Positions 46,150 through 57,720 are shown, counted from the first letter of the stretch. The stretch: 64,000 nucleotides of DNA from Portulaca oleracea (GCA_029582165.1 CM055870.1:9729832-9793831); one strand, 5' to 3'. The notes: generated by a model not told the origin, from the letters alone. Numbers and translations are program-made.

Positions 46150-46250
46150 TATATCTGGGGTATTACAATTAAGCGTGCTTGGCTGGGAGCAGTCTCAAGA
46201 TGGGTGACCTCCTGGGAAACTTTCCTTGGCAGCGTGTGAGCGAGGACGAA
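46150..46250 (+). repeat. Second Cassandra-like 5S-derived segment
   Basis: AATTAAGCGTGCTTGGCTGG and AGATGGGTGACCTCCTGGGA match the 3' half of 5S rRNA and the copy at 17915-18127. Borders unresolved. Not a functional 5S gene, since the 5' half is absent. Confidence 0.65.
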
Positions 46251-48029
46251 TCATGCTGGAAAGAGTCATATTGATTTGTAAGGCCAATCAACGATCCTTA
46301 AAGCAGTTATTGATAATGTCCGGATAGGCGTTACCACTTTTGTCTTTCATTTTTGCTTGCCTCTCTCCACTATTTAGGCACATATTGAATTCAATTTGTA
46401 TTTTAATGGATGTATACATGACCATATTTATAAAAGAGAGCAATGCATTAAATCTTGAAGTCACCTAAAGCACCATCATACAAACTTAATTTGGGCTATC
46501 AAACAATAGGCGAGCAAATTCTTGTTGGACATAGAAGAATATTTACGGGATTTTGTTGTTAAAAGCATATGATTTCAGGGTGGACAATCTTGAAGTCGAT
46601 GTAGAAGGACATTTCCAGAACCTTAGTAACAGTCAATTGCCATGATTTAAGGGTGGATAATCTTGAATCCATCTTGAAGTCCTTTTGGAAAGAATTGTGA
46701 TCCATTCTCTAATCCGTGAAATATACCTGAACTCAATTTCACAAAGAAATCTACTAAATTGGTGGAAGCTTGTCTAGCTGAGCTGGATTGTAATCAAACC
46801 ATTGAGATCACCACACACTATTGTCCAACAAATGGTCTGAAAGTGAGACTTTGAATTGAATGAATTGTACATCATTTAGGATATTTGGCTAGTGCATTAG
46901 ATATTTTTTCCTTTTTTTATATATAAAATAAGTATGCAAATATCTCATATATGAATCCAGTTACTTTTATTTTTTTTAGGTTAGTCTTAAGGAGTTAAAA
47001 ACTAGGGATTCCATGTCTCATGTAGAGAAGTACACAGAAGATAATGGAGATAATGTCCTCAGTGGTGAAGCCATACCAGAGGGCCAATTGACCCCCAAAT
47101 ATTTTGGAAAAAGAATTTTAAAATAACAATTGTTTGGATAATTAATAATTGTATATAGCGAATTGTGGAAATTAATATTAGAAAAGAATATTTGGTGTGG
47201 TGGTTAATGACCTAGTAGCCCCTCCTTATAATCACAAGTTCAATTTCAAATATGGTCAATTTTGCTTTCTATTGTTTTTTTTTATGTGACATAACTTTAG
47301 CTTATAATTATGCAAATTCTCTTTTGAATTGATATATTGTTTATTGCTAATTTGATTGAATATTTGATAAATTTACACTGAGAACTATGACTTTGTGTTG
47401 GACTTTTCAAGTTTTTATGAATATGGGAATGACTAGTAACTTATTTGAAGTGATGGATGAAAGTCAAAAGTCACTAACCCATTGATAAATTATTAGTCAC
47501 ATCATTTTAAAAATTTATTATAATATCACTTGTTAGTCATGGTAGCCTATTACATATTAAAATATGTTACATGTATTACTTTTTCAGAATTAATATTAAT
47601 TTTGTGTTATTTAAATTTATGTTATCTGAATTTGATATTTTTGACAAGTTTTGCATCAAATATACCGTTATTAAATTTTCAAAAAAATTTTGCTCGACAC
47701 TCCAAGTTTTGAATGCCATTGAATCCACCATATACATTGAATAGTAACAAATTAATAATTAACAAAATCAGACCAATGTATATCCATTATATACTTTCCA
47801 GTAAGAAAGTCACGATATATATATATGAGTAGTCAACACTCAACAGTCATCATACTCCCCATACAGATCGTTGGCACCCTCTCCTCCCTTCAACGTGTCT
47901 TCTCTGCATGTCTTGCTGTCCGTCTTCCGTTAATTCCTTCGCATCATAAAAAGTAAACTTCTTATCCTCTTCATATAATAATAATCCCCGCCAATTCCCA
48001 CTACCCAAACTGTAAGACAAAAAAAAACC
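46251..48029. other. Intergenic upstream of TSPO; dispersed repeat
   Basis: 47385-47560 is a diverged copy of 8075-8220 (GACTAGTAACTTATTTGAAG..., TTGATAAATTA.TAGTCACAT). Nothing else recognised up to the TSPO promoter. Confidence 0.5.
47814..47829 (+). promoter_or_regulatory. TATA-like element of TSPO
   Basis: GATATATATATATGAG about 200 bp upstream of the TSPO start; ACGTGTC, an ABRE-like core, follows at 47893-47899. Inferred from position only. Confidence 0.35.
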
Positions 48030-48608
48030 ATGGAAACCCAAAACATCAAGCAAAGAACCAGAGACCAACCGCCGGCAGCCACCGCCACCACCACCGCCAG
48101 CGATACCTCTGGCCGTTCTCGGCGGAGAGACAAAAGGATGGCGATGGCGAAACGCGGCCTTCGGTCTTTAGCCGTGGCGGTTTCGATCCCGGTCCTTGTC
48201 ACCCTCACCAACATCTACTTCTTCGGTACAAGTGACAGCTACAAGATGAGCAGCCGGCCCAACTGGGTCCCGCCCATATGGGCCTTACACATGGCCTGTT
48301 TGGGCTCGGCGTTCTTGATGGGCCTCTGCGGCTGGATCGTTTGGGCCGATGGCGGGTTCCACCGGAGGTCGAGCGCTGTCCCCCTTTACTTGGGCCAGTT
48401 TGGGCTTGGCCTGCTTTGGGACCCGACTGTGTTCAAGATGGGTGCCAATTCGGTCGGGTTGGTTATAGCACTTGGGGCTTGTTGGGCTTTGTTTCGGTGT
48501 TATAAGGTGTTTAGAGAAGTGAACCATATTGCTGGTGATTTGGTGCTCCCTTGCTTGGGTTGGGCAGGGTTGCTTGCTTTTGTAAATCTCAAGTTCCTGT
48601 TGGCATAA
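48030..48608 (+). CDS. TSPO: TSPO/MBR family tryptophan-rich sensory protein
   Basis: Intronless, 192 residues. Plant TSPO is a stress- and ABA-induced five-helix membrane protein of the ER/Golgi that binds porphyrin/heme and targets itself and aquaporins for autophagy. After a plant-specific Thr/Ala/Arg-rich N-terminal extension (1-40, with RRRDKRMAMAKRGL) there are five hydrophobic segments at about 43-65, 82-105, 115-131, 140-158 and 168-190. Family motifs present are NWVPPIW (78-84), the GGFHRR loop and LLWDP (128-132). The start ATG lies in an AAAACCATGG context. The neighbouring GT34 gene is convergent, 0.93 kb away. ABA control is known for the family; here it is inferred. Confidence 0.93.
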   Translation: METQNIKQRTRDQPPAATATTTASDTSGRSRRRDKRMAMAKRGLRSLAVAVSIPVLVTLTNIYFFGTSDSYKMSSRPNWVPPIWALHMACLGSAFLMGLCGWIVWADGGFHRRSSAVPLYLGQFGLGLLWDPTVFKMGANSVGLVIALGACWALFRCYKVFREVNHIAGDLVLPCLGWAGLLAFVNLKFLLA

Positions 48609-49541
48609 TCATGGAAAGAGTTGGAGACTTTTGAGTCATGTTGTTGTAGTTTAAACATGGTATTATAATTATACCTTTTGCCCCTTTTTGATGTGCTGTT
48701 AATAACTTCATATAATTATCATGTGTGTGTATAATAAAGTAATTCCAGCATTGGATACCATAGGGGCAAGCAAGAACACAGCAGTTAGACAGCGAAATCA
48801 TATGGCCAAAGCTAAGGGCCTGGTTTCTAAGAGCATTTGACCAACAACCCCAATTCCATTGCACTTTTAACTGCATTTGAATTCACCTACTACTTCAGTT
48901 TACCTGTCAAGTGCATTCATTTACACTTCAATTTACCAGTCATACACTTTAGCAAGCAACTAGGGGTGAGCAGTTACAAACCCGGAATCAGACTGGACCA
49001 GGTAGGTTCCGGAATCTGAATTGGTCAAATAGGCAACGATAAAGTGCCTAGATAAAGTTCCCAGTTTTAGGTCAGGGTACATGGAACCGCTTACTTCTAA
49101 GCAACTGGCACAACAGGAAACTGACCTAAAGAACAGGCCCTATTTAAGGAGGATAGCGTAAGTTTTACCAAGAGATGCAAACTATTCTAGACCAACAAGT
49201 GATGGTATCAATTCCCTTGACATGTTACAGTAAAATTGGCAAGGAACAAAAGAATACTTTTTATGATAAAAGGAAAAATAAAGGATGGCCAGATAGAGAT
49301 CAGATGAAAAAACAACGAAGGGATACTGTGCAAACCTACCTAAGTACATACATTGCACCAAAATACAAGGCCTAGCATTAGCATCTAAAAGATCACTAAT
49401 TAGCAACATATACCACCTAACAGGAAGTACAACAAAGGAATTGTCACAAATGAAAAAGTGAGCAACCAGCTCAAGTGATAGTACACAGGCTGCTGATGAC
49501 AATTGACACACAAAGCAGCCAAGGGTTACGTGTTCAACATC
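48609..49541. other. 3' flanks of TSPO and GT34
   Basis: Convergent gene ends; no additional gene or bounded repeat seen. Confidence 0.5.
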
Positions 49542-50828
49542 CTACTGACTCAATGTATCATTCCTTGTTCTCCTAACTACTCTGCTACTCAATTTTGTGT
49601 GAGTAAACCCATACATTTTTAACACCTGATTGTCCCCGAAATTGAAAGCTCTATCCATCTGCCTCAAGCACGTCTCTGCAGGGTAATCCCCAAACTTTCC
49701 ACAAGGCTTGCAACCCACAAAATGGGTGACCAAAGGCCATCTATGATCACCCAAGCCAGGATGGTAATTCTTCATCATCTCCTCGTACTGTTCAACCAAA
49801 ATCCCCCAGTACCCATGTAAGTAGTAAGCATTCTCCAAATAAACCTTATCACCCCACTTCTCTTTCTCCTTGGCTAACAAATAAACCATGGCAGACTGAT
49901 CATCTGCTTCGAAAATCGGACGACCTCTCAACTCCCTCGAAAGAAGCTTCCCAGCTTCAACCCTAATTTTCCCCTTTGGTCCCATTACTGCCCACGCGTC
50001 AAGAAGGTCAATCGACCACTGAGAATTCCTAATCAAAAAACTTCCAGTATTCAACCCGACCCAGTTCTTCTGATCGAAAACCATTTCTTTCCATCCATGC
50101 ATTATCAAGTTATAACCCACATACCTCTCCCATGGCAACTCGAATTCCATGTCAGTAAACAACGCATCACTATCCATCCACCACAGAAATTCAACCTCCG
50201 GGTGGCCCAACAAAAGGGTCCTAATCAAGGGCAACTTTGCCCAGAACCCTGACATTTCGGCATTGAGCAATGCCATACTATAGAAAATCTCAATACCATG
50301 TAACCTACAGTAATCGAGCTTATTCTTTATCGACTTCAACAAGTAATGATCACCCACAGGGTTCTCACACGGCTTAGGGGATGACCCAGTGACTAGCAAA
50401 ACCCTAGGTTTGTTCTTCTTCTTCCCAATGAAATTGAGAAATTCGGGATGATCTCTCAACCATTTCTCTCTACTCTTATCCCAATCCACAACCTCGGGCC
50501 CAAACGATCTCAATTCGACATCGCCATTACTCTCAACACCATCGTCATAATCATCATGAAAGAACTTGGCATGATCAAATGCGTTGTAATTGAAGATATT
50601 ATTCGAGGATGACGATTTTACCTCTTCGAGAGCTCGGCGAGATTTAAAGGAGGCGAAGCCGTTGCGGAGAACGAGGAAGTCTTGCTCCGGCGTGCCAAAC
50701 TTGCCGGCGCCAATGGTGCCACGTAGGACGACAATGGTGAGGAGGAAGCAGAAGAAGGTTACATTGCAATGGCGGAAGAAGCGGTGCAATTGCCGAGCTC
50801 TGCGAACTCCTAGGCAGGTTTCTAGCAT
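49542..50828 (-). CDS. GT34 glycosyltransferase (galactomannan galactosyltransferase / GT6-GT7 type)
   Basis: Intronless, 428 residues, a Golgi type II membrane protein: short basic N-terminus, one membrane anchor at about 23-40, a variable stem to about 110, then the GT34 catalytic domain. Motifs: RVLLVTGSSPKPCENPVGDH (142-161), DYCRLHGIEIFY (172-183), the metal-binding DSD of WWMDSDALF (216-224), NWVGLNTGSFLIRN (255-268), FEADDQSAMVYLL (306-318), HGYWG (338-342) and HFVGCKPCGKFGDYP (369-383). GT34 includes xyloglucan xylosyltransferases and galactomannan galactosyltransferases. The LLVTGSSPKPCENPVGDH and RRALEE segments look closer to the GMGT/GT6-GT7 group than to XXT1/2, so the likely role is adding galactose to mannan-type hemicellulose. 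Donor and acceptor are inferred. Confidence 0.88.
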   Translation of the reverse strand: MLETCLGVRRARQLHRFFRHCNVTFFCFLLTIVVLRGTIGAGKFGTPEQDFLVLRNGFASFKSRRALEEVKSSSSNNIFNYNAFDHAKFFHDDYDDGVESNGDVELRSFGPEVVDWDKSREKWLRDHPEFLNFIGKKKNKPRVLLVTGSSPKPCENPVGDHYLLKSIKNKLDYCRLHGIEIFYSMALLNAEMSGFWAKLPLIRTLLLGHPEVEFLWWMDSDALFTDMEFELPWERYVGYNLIMHGWKEMVFDQKNWVGLNTGSFLIRNSQWSIDLLDAWAVMGPKGKIRVEAGKLLSRELRGRPIFEADDQSAMVYLLAKEKEKWGDKVYLENAYYLHGYWGILVEQYEEMMKNYHPGLGDHRWPLVTHFVGCKPCGKFGDYPAETCLRQMDRAFNFGDNQVLKMYGFTHTKLSSRVVRRTRNDTLSQ

Positions 50829-51200
50829 TGTTGTGTATGCTCTTCAACTCTCTCTCTCCCTGGAGAATTTAAGGGGAGTTCTGAAGAATTCGGATGACAG
50901 TGGTGTGAATGTGAGAGCAGATGGACGCCATTGTTGACGATGTAGAGAGCATTTTAGGGATTGTTGATAGCTGGGAGGGAAACCCTAGAAATTGAATTTT
51001 GCGAGGATGCTGTATGTACCCGTGCTTGGTTTGGTCTTTCCCTCTTTTGGTGGTTTTAGGTAGGAGCGAAAGTCCTTGTCAAAAAATCAAAAACAAATAA
51101 ATTATTTACTACATTTTTTTTTAGCCAATATTTATTACATTGTATTACATGCATCCTGGCATCTGCTCCAAATATTATGATTATTACTTTTATTATTAGG
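50829..51200 (-). other. GT34 upstream region
   Basis: Presumed 5' leader and promoter of the minus-strand GT34 gene; no clear TATA box identified. Confidence 0.4.
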
Positions 51201-51590
51201 TTTCATCCGTTCCAGAAAATTTATCTTATATTCCTTTTAACAATGTCCCAAAATTAATGTCCATTTTCTACATATGGAATGTAAAATATGCATTCCAAAA
51301 TGCCCTTCAATTACTTCTTTTACTTTCAAGGATTCTTCTGGACATAGACTTGAAATTTAAATTTTTGTTGTCAACTCAACTAAGGTTAGGCACCGTTTTT
51401 TGCGTTGCATTGTGGTTAGTTGCGATAGAAATAATAAAAAGGTAATGGTAATTTGCGGTATGTTGCAGTAGGTTGCCGTTAGTTGCGTTAACGCACAAAA
51501 GAACAGTGTCTCAGTATATGTATTTTATAATATTTGACTAACAAGTTTAAAAATTCATGAAATGTCAAGGAGGACAAATTTTTTGGGACT
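51201..51590. mobile_element. Degenerate Stowaway-like MITE, interrupted by a Harbinger MITE
   Basis: TTTCATCCGTTCCAGAAAATT at the left and GGACAAATTTTTTGGGACTG at the right are roughly inverted. It is split by 51389-51510. Confidence 0.45.
51389..51510. mobile_element. PIF/Harbinger MITE, GTTGCG words
   Basis: GGCACCGTTTTTTGCGTTGC and CGCACAAAAGAACAGTGTC are inverted; flanks TTA / TCA. Same family as 2934-3160 (GGCACCGTT ends, AACGCAA words). Confidence 0.7.
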
Positions 51591-51704
51591 GTGAAAGTAA
51601 TTGTTCACTTTTGTTATTATAATTATGCACTACAAATATTCTGTAACACATGCAATAGGTACATGTAATATGTATTGTTCAAAAACTTCAAATATTAGTT
51701 TTCA

Positions 51705-51972
51705 TGTCTCAAAATATTTGTCCACTATTCTTTTCTTGGAGGTCACAAATTAATTGTCCACTTTCCAAAATAAAATTTTTATTCATTAAAATTTCTAAAA
51801 CACCTTTAATTTCAATTTTTAAAAGTAATTATGGGAGGGAAGGGAAATTACAATTAATATTTTAAATTTAAAAATTAGGGACATTATTAGTATTTTGAGC
51901 TTAATTGAGATTATTAATTTTCTTAAAATACGTGTCAAAATAAAATGGACAAATATTTTGGAATGGAGGGAC
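51705..51972. mobile_element. Degenerate Stowaway-like MITE
   Basis: CTCAAAATATTTGTCCACT and GGACAAATATTTTGGAATGG are inverted, ending GGAGGGA. Confidence 0.5.
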
Positions 51973-52129
51973 TATTATGAATATACTGATGGTTGATTAT
52001 TGAAAAAGATGAAAGGATAATCATGATCATCCCACTTGTTTGTAATTACATAAATAACCTAGCTAAATTTGGTTTATCTTTACTAAAAATTATCAATAAA
52101 AATGTGACAAACAAGTTTGATTTAAGTCG

Positions 52130-53040
52130 CCTCAAATTTTAAATCTCGGTGAAGAATCCCGGGTTGACCTTTGCCAAGCGAGCCGCCTCATCCACAATGA
52201 ATCTAGAAGTACAATTCCCGGTGAAACCCGGAAACACAAGGGTAGTCTCGCCCATCCATTGGATGGGAACCGAGATCTTCTAAAGAGGCTCGCTTGTGTC
52301 CCGACCCCCAGAGGCCCCGAGACTGTGTCGGCCCGTCCCGAGTTGTTGATCCACGTGGTGACGGGGTTCGGGTTAATTTTGCAACCAAAAGGCATGCACA
52401 GGCTATTTTTGGACAGATCTTGGTCACACCCGGGACCCCTTCTGTCGCGCCAAGGCATCGCACTGCCCCAACAGGTCGCGCCCACGACAAGTCACGTCGC
52501 GCACGCGACATCTGTCATGCTGCCCTAGCTGATTTTTGGACAGAGCACATTCGCGCCCGAGACGACTTGCTGCCCAGTTTGTCACGCCCGTGACGCCCGA
52601 TGTCGCGCCCGCTACGCTGAGCTCCAGCCAAGCGAGCCCTCGCGTTTTTTCTGTAACCGAAACGATTGTGTTTGGGCTTTGACACTTTTGTATAAATACT
52701 TGTTACCTTCATTTTTCTGGACAGTTTTTTTTGGATGAATTTGAATGCCATTGCTAGAATGCTAGAGTGCTCTCCAAGCTTCTCCCTCAAAAATCTTGTT
52801 ACTTTATCCATTCATTCTTTGGTGGTGTTAAAGTCATTTCTTTAGTGATTAATAGTGGTTTAGCCTAATTAGTCATGGTGGAATGTTAGGTCAAGGTTGT
52901 GGACTCTCCTTGTCAAGGTCATATGCAAACCCTATGGTGCCCAAGCTTTGTTTCCCTCGATTTTCTTTCGAAAACTCAAGCATCCCTCATCCCATCATGA
53001 CGGTAACGCTCCACTTGGGTTCACTAAGGAACTATCCGTC
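52130..53040 (+). repeat. Gypsy-like LTR with TCGCGCCCGCGA-type words
   Basis: A GC-rich U3 with repeated GTCGCGCC, GTCACGCCCGTGACG and CGCGCCCGAGACG words (52440-52620) precedes TATAAATAC (52690) and an R-U5 region homologous, on the opposite strand, to 44031-44480. Both ends are uncertain; a Harbinger MITE follows directly on the right. Confidence 0.6.
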
Positions 53041-53043
53041 TAA

Positions 53044-53331
53044 GCCTTATTCTTTTATACGGTGCGATGTGGTGCGGTAGCACAACTCACTATACTACTC
53101 AATATTCTTCCACATTTTACAACACCTTACCGGTTCCAATCATTACCAATATATCTCTTCACTTTTCTTTTTCCTCAATTTTCTCCTCTACTTTTCACAT
53201 GTTCTCTCCTCACCTACCACATCAACCACACTTTCAACAAATTTTACCCTACCATTCCACATTTTACCGTACTTTTCACAATTTCACCACACCACACAAT
53301 TTCCACATATTTCAACTACACAAAAGAACAG
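53044..53331. mobile_element. PIF/Harbinger MITE
   Basis: GCCTTATTCTTTTATACGG and CACAAAAGAACAG are inverted ends, with TAA at 53041-53043. Interior resembles 37449-37704 (CCACATTTTACC words). Confidence 0.7.
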
Positions 53332-53376
53332 TTAAATCCTCGCTCTTCACTTTGGCCAAACTATAAACCTTTTACA

Positions 53377-53430
<54 letters not shown>

Positions 53431-53431
53431 T
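53377..53431. repeat. (AAT)n microsatellite
   Basis: About 18 uninterrupted AAT units. Confidence 0.9.
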
Positions 53432-53859
53432 AGAAGGAAAACAAAAGAAGAAAAAAGGAACTTAGCACTAGCAGCAGGTTCTCTCTTACAAACTCATCAA
53501 TTTATACTGTCATGTATAACATCACTACATGAGTTACATTACACATAAATAGAATTGAACCAAATATAAGCAAATCTTAGCTGAATAAAGAGGATAGCAG
53601 TATCTCAACAATAACAATCACATTATGAAGGAATAACCATAACCAACCTTACTGTTGGTAAATGGATGTGTCCAAGTTCCAGTTGACCCTTCCTTGCTGA
53701 TAAAGCCCATTGCAATGTTTCACTATTGGCTATGCTTAATTTGAGTTCAATGACGACGAAAGCACGAGCAAGGATTGAATTTGTTCTGCAACTAGCATGG
53801 ACCGCCCCTCGATGTAGCAGAATTTGATGTCAAATACTCTCTATATAAACACAGTCGGG

Positions 53860-56800
53860 CTACTCAGAAATACAGAGCTTCCTGAGAGTAATGGAGGTTC
53901 TCCTTTTCTGGTCAATGTCCTGACCGTGCCAAACCTGAAACCCTGGCTTCCGATTAATCTCATGCTTCCAACAGTAGCGGGCATCCCCCCACATAATAAC
54001 GAGTGATCCTGGGTTCAGATACACAGGGACTTTCATTTCCTGAGCGACTTCTTGCCCGTCCTCTTGGACAGGTGAAAAGTGCATGATGCAAGGCGATTCC
54101 AATGAGACTATAGCAATCCCATCTTCGAATCGCATCAGGTCAACGTGTGCGCAAATCCCCTATACATAAAAGCATTAATCAGCTAAACAAGCCAGGAAGT
54201 CAGAACAAGAAAGTTATAACTTAGAACTTTACGACTACAGCCTCTTCCCACAAATTTTAAAGTTTAAACACTTAGGAGTGATGTCTGGCAATGCTGTCTA
54301 GGATTCAAACAGAGATTAAAATCTCAGCTATAAGTACTTGCCTGGTCATATCCCAAGTTGAAATGTTAATCTTGCTTATTCTTAGTGAGGGAAATGTTGG
54401 AGAGCATTCTCACAATGAGTGACCCTTGCTTTGTACCAGCAAGACTCACTGTACTTGACTGCAAGTGCATAAACTACATTGCTCAAGGACTAGAAATGTG
54501 ATCAACTGAAAAGACAGATCAATCCAAAAAATGCCCCAAACTTAACTCTCAAGTGCATACAATGTCAAGAAACTTTTGGGTTGTGGAACAGTTGTTTGAT
54601 GCACAATTAGAAAAGTCACACCACAGCTCAGACTTGCAGCAACACTTATTGTTAGCAAAATGTCACTTAAGCAAAATAGTTGCTAGAGTATCACTGTTTC
54701 AGGGGGGGAAAATGATTCTCAAAGAACTATGAAAACTGGATAGCTCAACCGCACCTCACCTGGCTGGTACATATTCACAATAAGTTGATCAAAAAATGGA
54801 TCCCTCCACAGCAATTGTGATGGCAATATGCAGGTCTCATTACCACGCTTCAGAACTCCATTGTTTGTTTCCCCATCACCAGCACAGACTGCCTCACGGA
54901 TGCAATCAGAAAGCTCAACAGCCCAGAAAGGAAGATCACCAAATCTCATAGCCTGCACTAGGATCAAATATTTTCTAAGTAAGAAATACTAAAGCATCTA
55001 AAAAGAAAGAAACAAACCAATGTCCTAAATGAAAAGAACAGAAATTACAATCCAACGAACAAAATAACCCGAGTATCACATTTTCTAAGAGAATTTCATA
55101 ATGATATAAACACATCATGTAGACACAACATGTCAGTTCTCAAAAGATTAGCACACAATCGTGGGTTAGGTATAGCCATAAAGGCACTAAAATCAAGTCT
55201 AAAATACCAATATAATTTCAGAGAAGGGTTAATAGAATATGAAATTTGGTAAAATTGTTATTCTCCTTAAACATTGTAGAAAAGTTAATTGTCCCTAGTT
55301 TTTTCAAATTTGTTGCATGCTTATTGTAATAAGAACCAAGAAGTCAGCCAGACGATAAGAGAATCTTTCTGACTTCAAGATCAAATTCCTAAATTTCCAA
55401 GGGAAAAACTATGGGCTCAAGCAACCTAGCTCCATGACAGAACAGTCACATCTTATAAGTACATCAAGTTGATGGCACAATTACGCTAGCAAAAGTTCCA
55501 TAATACTTGAATTGTCCAGCATAATTGCACAACGACCCACACGCTCTTTTCGAAAGAGAATCGCAAGAAAAATAATCAAAAAGATTCCAAAGATCTGATG
55601 CTTTCTACCAACTTTATTGGAAGGAAAATGGCATTGTACTATGCAGCATCGCCAATGCTGTAGTGCGCAATTTCACATATTTGCATTAGCCCAAGTGCCT
55701 GACAGCCTTCTTCTTTGACTTTCTTCTTCCCTTTCCCCAAGCTATGCTAACAGCTGTACCTTTTCCAATCACCTTTCCGCATTATCCCACCCCTCAGGCT
55801 GGTTAGGTTAACATATAATTCCCGGTCCCAGGAAAAGGAGGAGCAAACCAAAAAAAACTATATTTATAATTTTCCAATTCATATAGAAAACAAGAATACA
55901 AAATCACATTCAGAAAGTTGATTGTGTGAAAACGAGACTATTTGATGTTGAGACATGTATCTTAGTTAAACGATTGTATGAGTAAGATCGTTCACATAGT
56001 ATTTTCCTCGGTCTGATAGTAAATAAACACAACATATTCGTGTGCATTCCTAAAAGAAGTAATACTGATATACAAGGTACAATGAGTTGGTGAGTCATGA
56101 ATCTCTAGGTCATCCCAAAACCAAAAGCTACACTCCAAAATCCCACCCAAGTGAAGTATGGAGGGGTCAGATGCAACAGTCTTTACCCCTAAGTTTTGCA
56201 ATTTAGAGAGATTGGTTCCAATTGACCCAAGATTTAGAAATTGTTCGCTATTTACAAGTCCATGGAAAAGAACCCTAAATATCTAAATTAGCCCCTAATA
56301 TATAAATAGCTTCACCATCACCACACATTGTGATTACAGAAGGTGCAGCAAATAGAAATACAAATCTTGTTAGTTTTGGAAATCAAATTCAAACCATACC
56401 TGATTGTGAGACAACTCAGTGAACCATCCTTCTGCAATCAGAATTAGAATATCAGCAAAGAATACCTGAACGGAGTTCTTTCTTGACAGAAAACCATAAA
56501 CACTCCAGCAAAAATATTCAAAAGTGAATCCCTCTTGTTAATACCTGAATCAACCAAATGAGCTCACATAACAGAGGCATAAAGTAGCAAGCCCAACACA
56601 AGAGAAAGTACACCATATTCTACATGGAAAACACTAATTAGGATAGTGAAAAGGAACCATAGGGCCAAAAAATCACCAATTACTCTCCACATATGCTTTC
56701 CAATTTACAATTATAGTTTTGCCATGAAATCAGGAAGTAAACCCAGCAACTCAATCCCAATTTGATGAGAACTTAGAAAAACTCTTTACCGGATATATAC

Positions 56801-57720
56801 TCCTAAATATATCCTCGTCCATGCACCCAACATATATTTGCTCTGATAGCATCTATACTCGACCCAATCTCAAGATATATTAATCTTTTGCCAACAATTG
56901 CCTCTGTAAGTTCTCAGCCAGCAGGAAACTATTCCTGTGAACACTAGGAACTACACCTTCTTGCACAACAAACAACAATTGATCATCAAACTACTTAGCC
57001 TTCTTATTCACAAGGGACATTATAAATCCCAACTTCAGTTTAGTCATTCTTCACACTAGCCTTTCACTACTCTCATTATGACTCTCCCATGTTAGTGCAA
57101 TAGTGCCTGTACCCTTCCTAATGTCACATCAATCGATATTACGTAGACTTCCATTAATGATCACCCGGGTATTCTTCTCAGTCCACATTAGCATATTGAA
57201 AGCATAACCCCTTTTTCCAAGTTCATGCGTCTGATTACACAAAATTCAACAACCAAACAAAGCAAATCACATACTGCTCCCCGAATCCCAAATCAGACAA
57301 GCTAGTTCATCTTCATTCACAAACATGGGGAAGTCAAGTAATCACATCAACTCAATAGACCCAAAACACTGAAACAAGAGCGAAGGCAGTACCATTTTGA
57401 ATGGCAGATAGAAGCGAAGATTGCTGAAGAGGAGATAGAAAGTCAGTGCAAAGCCACAGGCCGTTGATGGCTTCAATTCTTTGCCATTGCCAGCACCAGC
57501 TAGGGTTAGGATTAGGATTAGGTTTAGGGTTAGAGACTGATGGAGGGGGAAGAAAACCGCGTTCTGCATCAGTTGATTGGCTATGAATTGGTAGTGAAGA
57601 ACAGAGGTTACAAAGTTTGTCGTCGTCGTCGGCATCAACATCGACGATTTTGGGTTCGTCTTCGTCACTGTCTGATGATTCGCCAAACACGTCCCTAAGA
57701 AGCTGCCTCTGGTTTTCCAT
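53860..57720 (-). CDS. AlkB-like 2-oxoglutarate/Fe(II) dioxygenase
   Basis: Four exons on the minus strand, 57720-57393, 56431-56400, 54952-54755 and 54159-53860, GT-AG throughout, give 285 residues. AlkB-type enzymes oxidatively demethylate nucleic acids or proteins. Seen are an acidic N-terminus (SDSDEDEP, about 17-24), a Pro/Asn stretch with a CxxC, then EGWFTELSHNQAMRFGDLP (start of the AlkB fold), WRDPFFDQLIVNMYQPGEGI, iron ligands His191 and Asp193 (ICAHVD), the distal His252 (CWKHEI) and the 2-oxoglutarate arginines in RRTSITLR (272-279). The NMYQPGEGI...HVDLMRFEDGIAIVSL block matches the ALKBH8-like dioxygenase group of plants, but no RNA-recognition or methyltransferase domain is present. 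Substrate unknown. Intron 2 holds a SINE fragment. Confidence 0.88.
56100..56240 (-). mobile_element. SINE 3' fragment in AlkB-like gene intron 2
   Basis: Contains TTTACCCCTAAGTTTTGCAA and TTAGAGAGATTGGTTCCAAT, near-identical to 22855-22950 and antisense to a plant SINE 3' region. In the gene's own direction it is in sense orientation. Borders not resolved. Confidence 0.55.

Noticed and set aside
52203..52593. Overlapping frames on both strands near 52.3 kb
   Set aside because: GC-rich LTR U3 words lack stops; no domain and no codon pattern.
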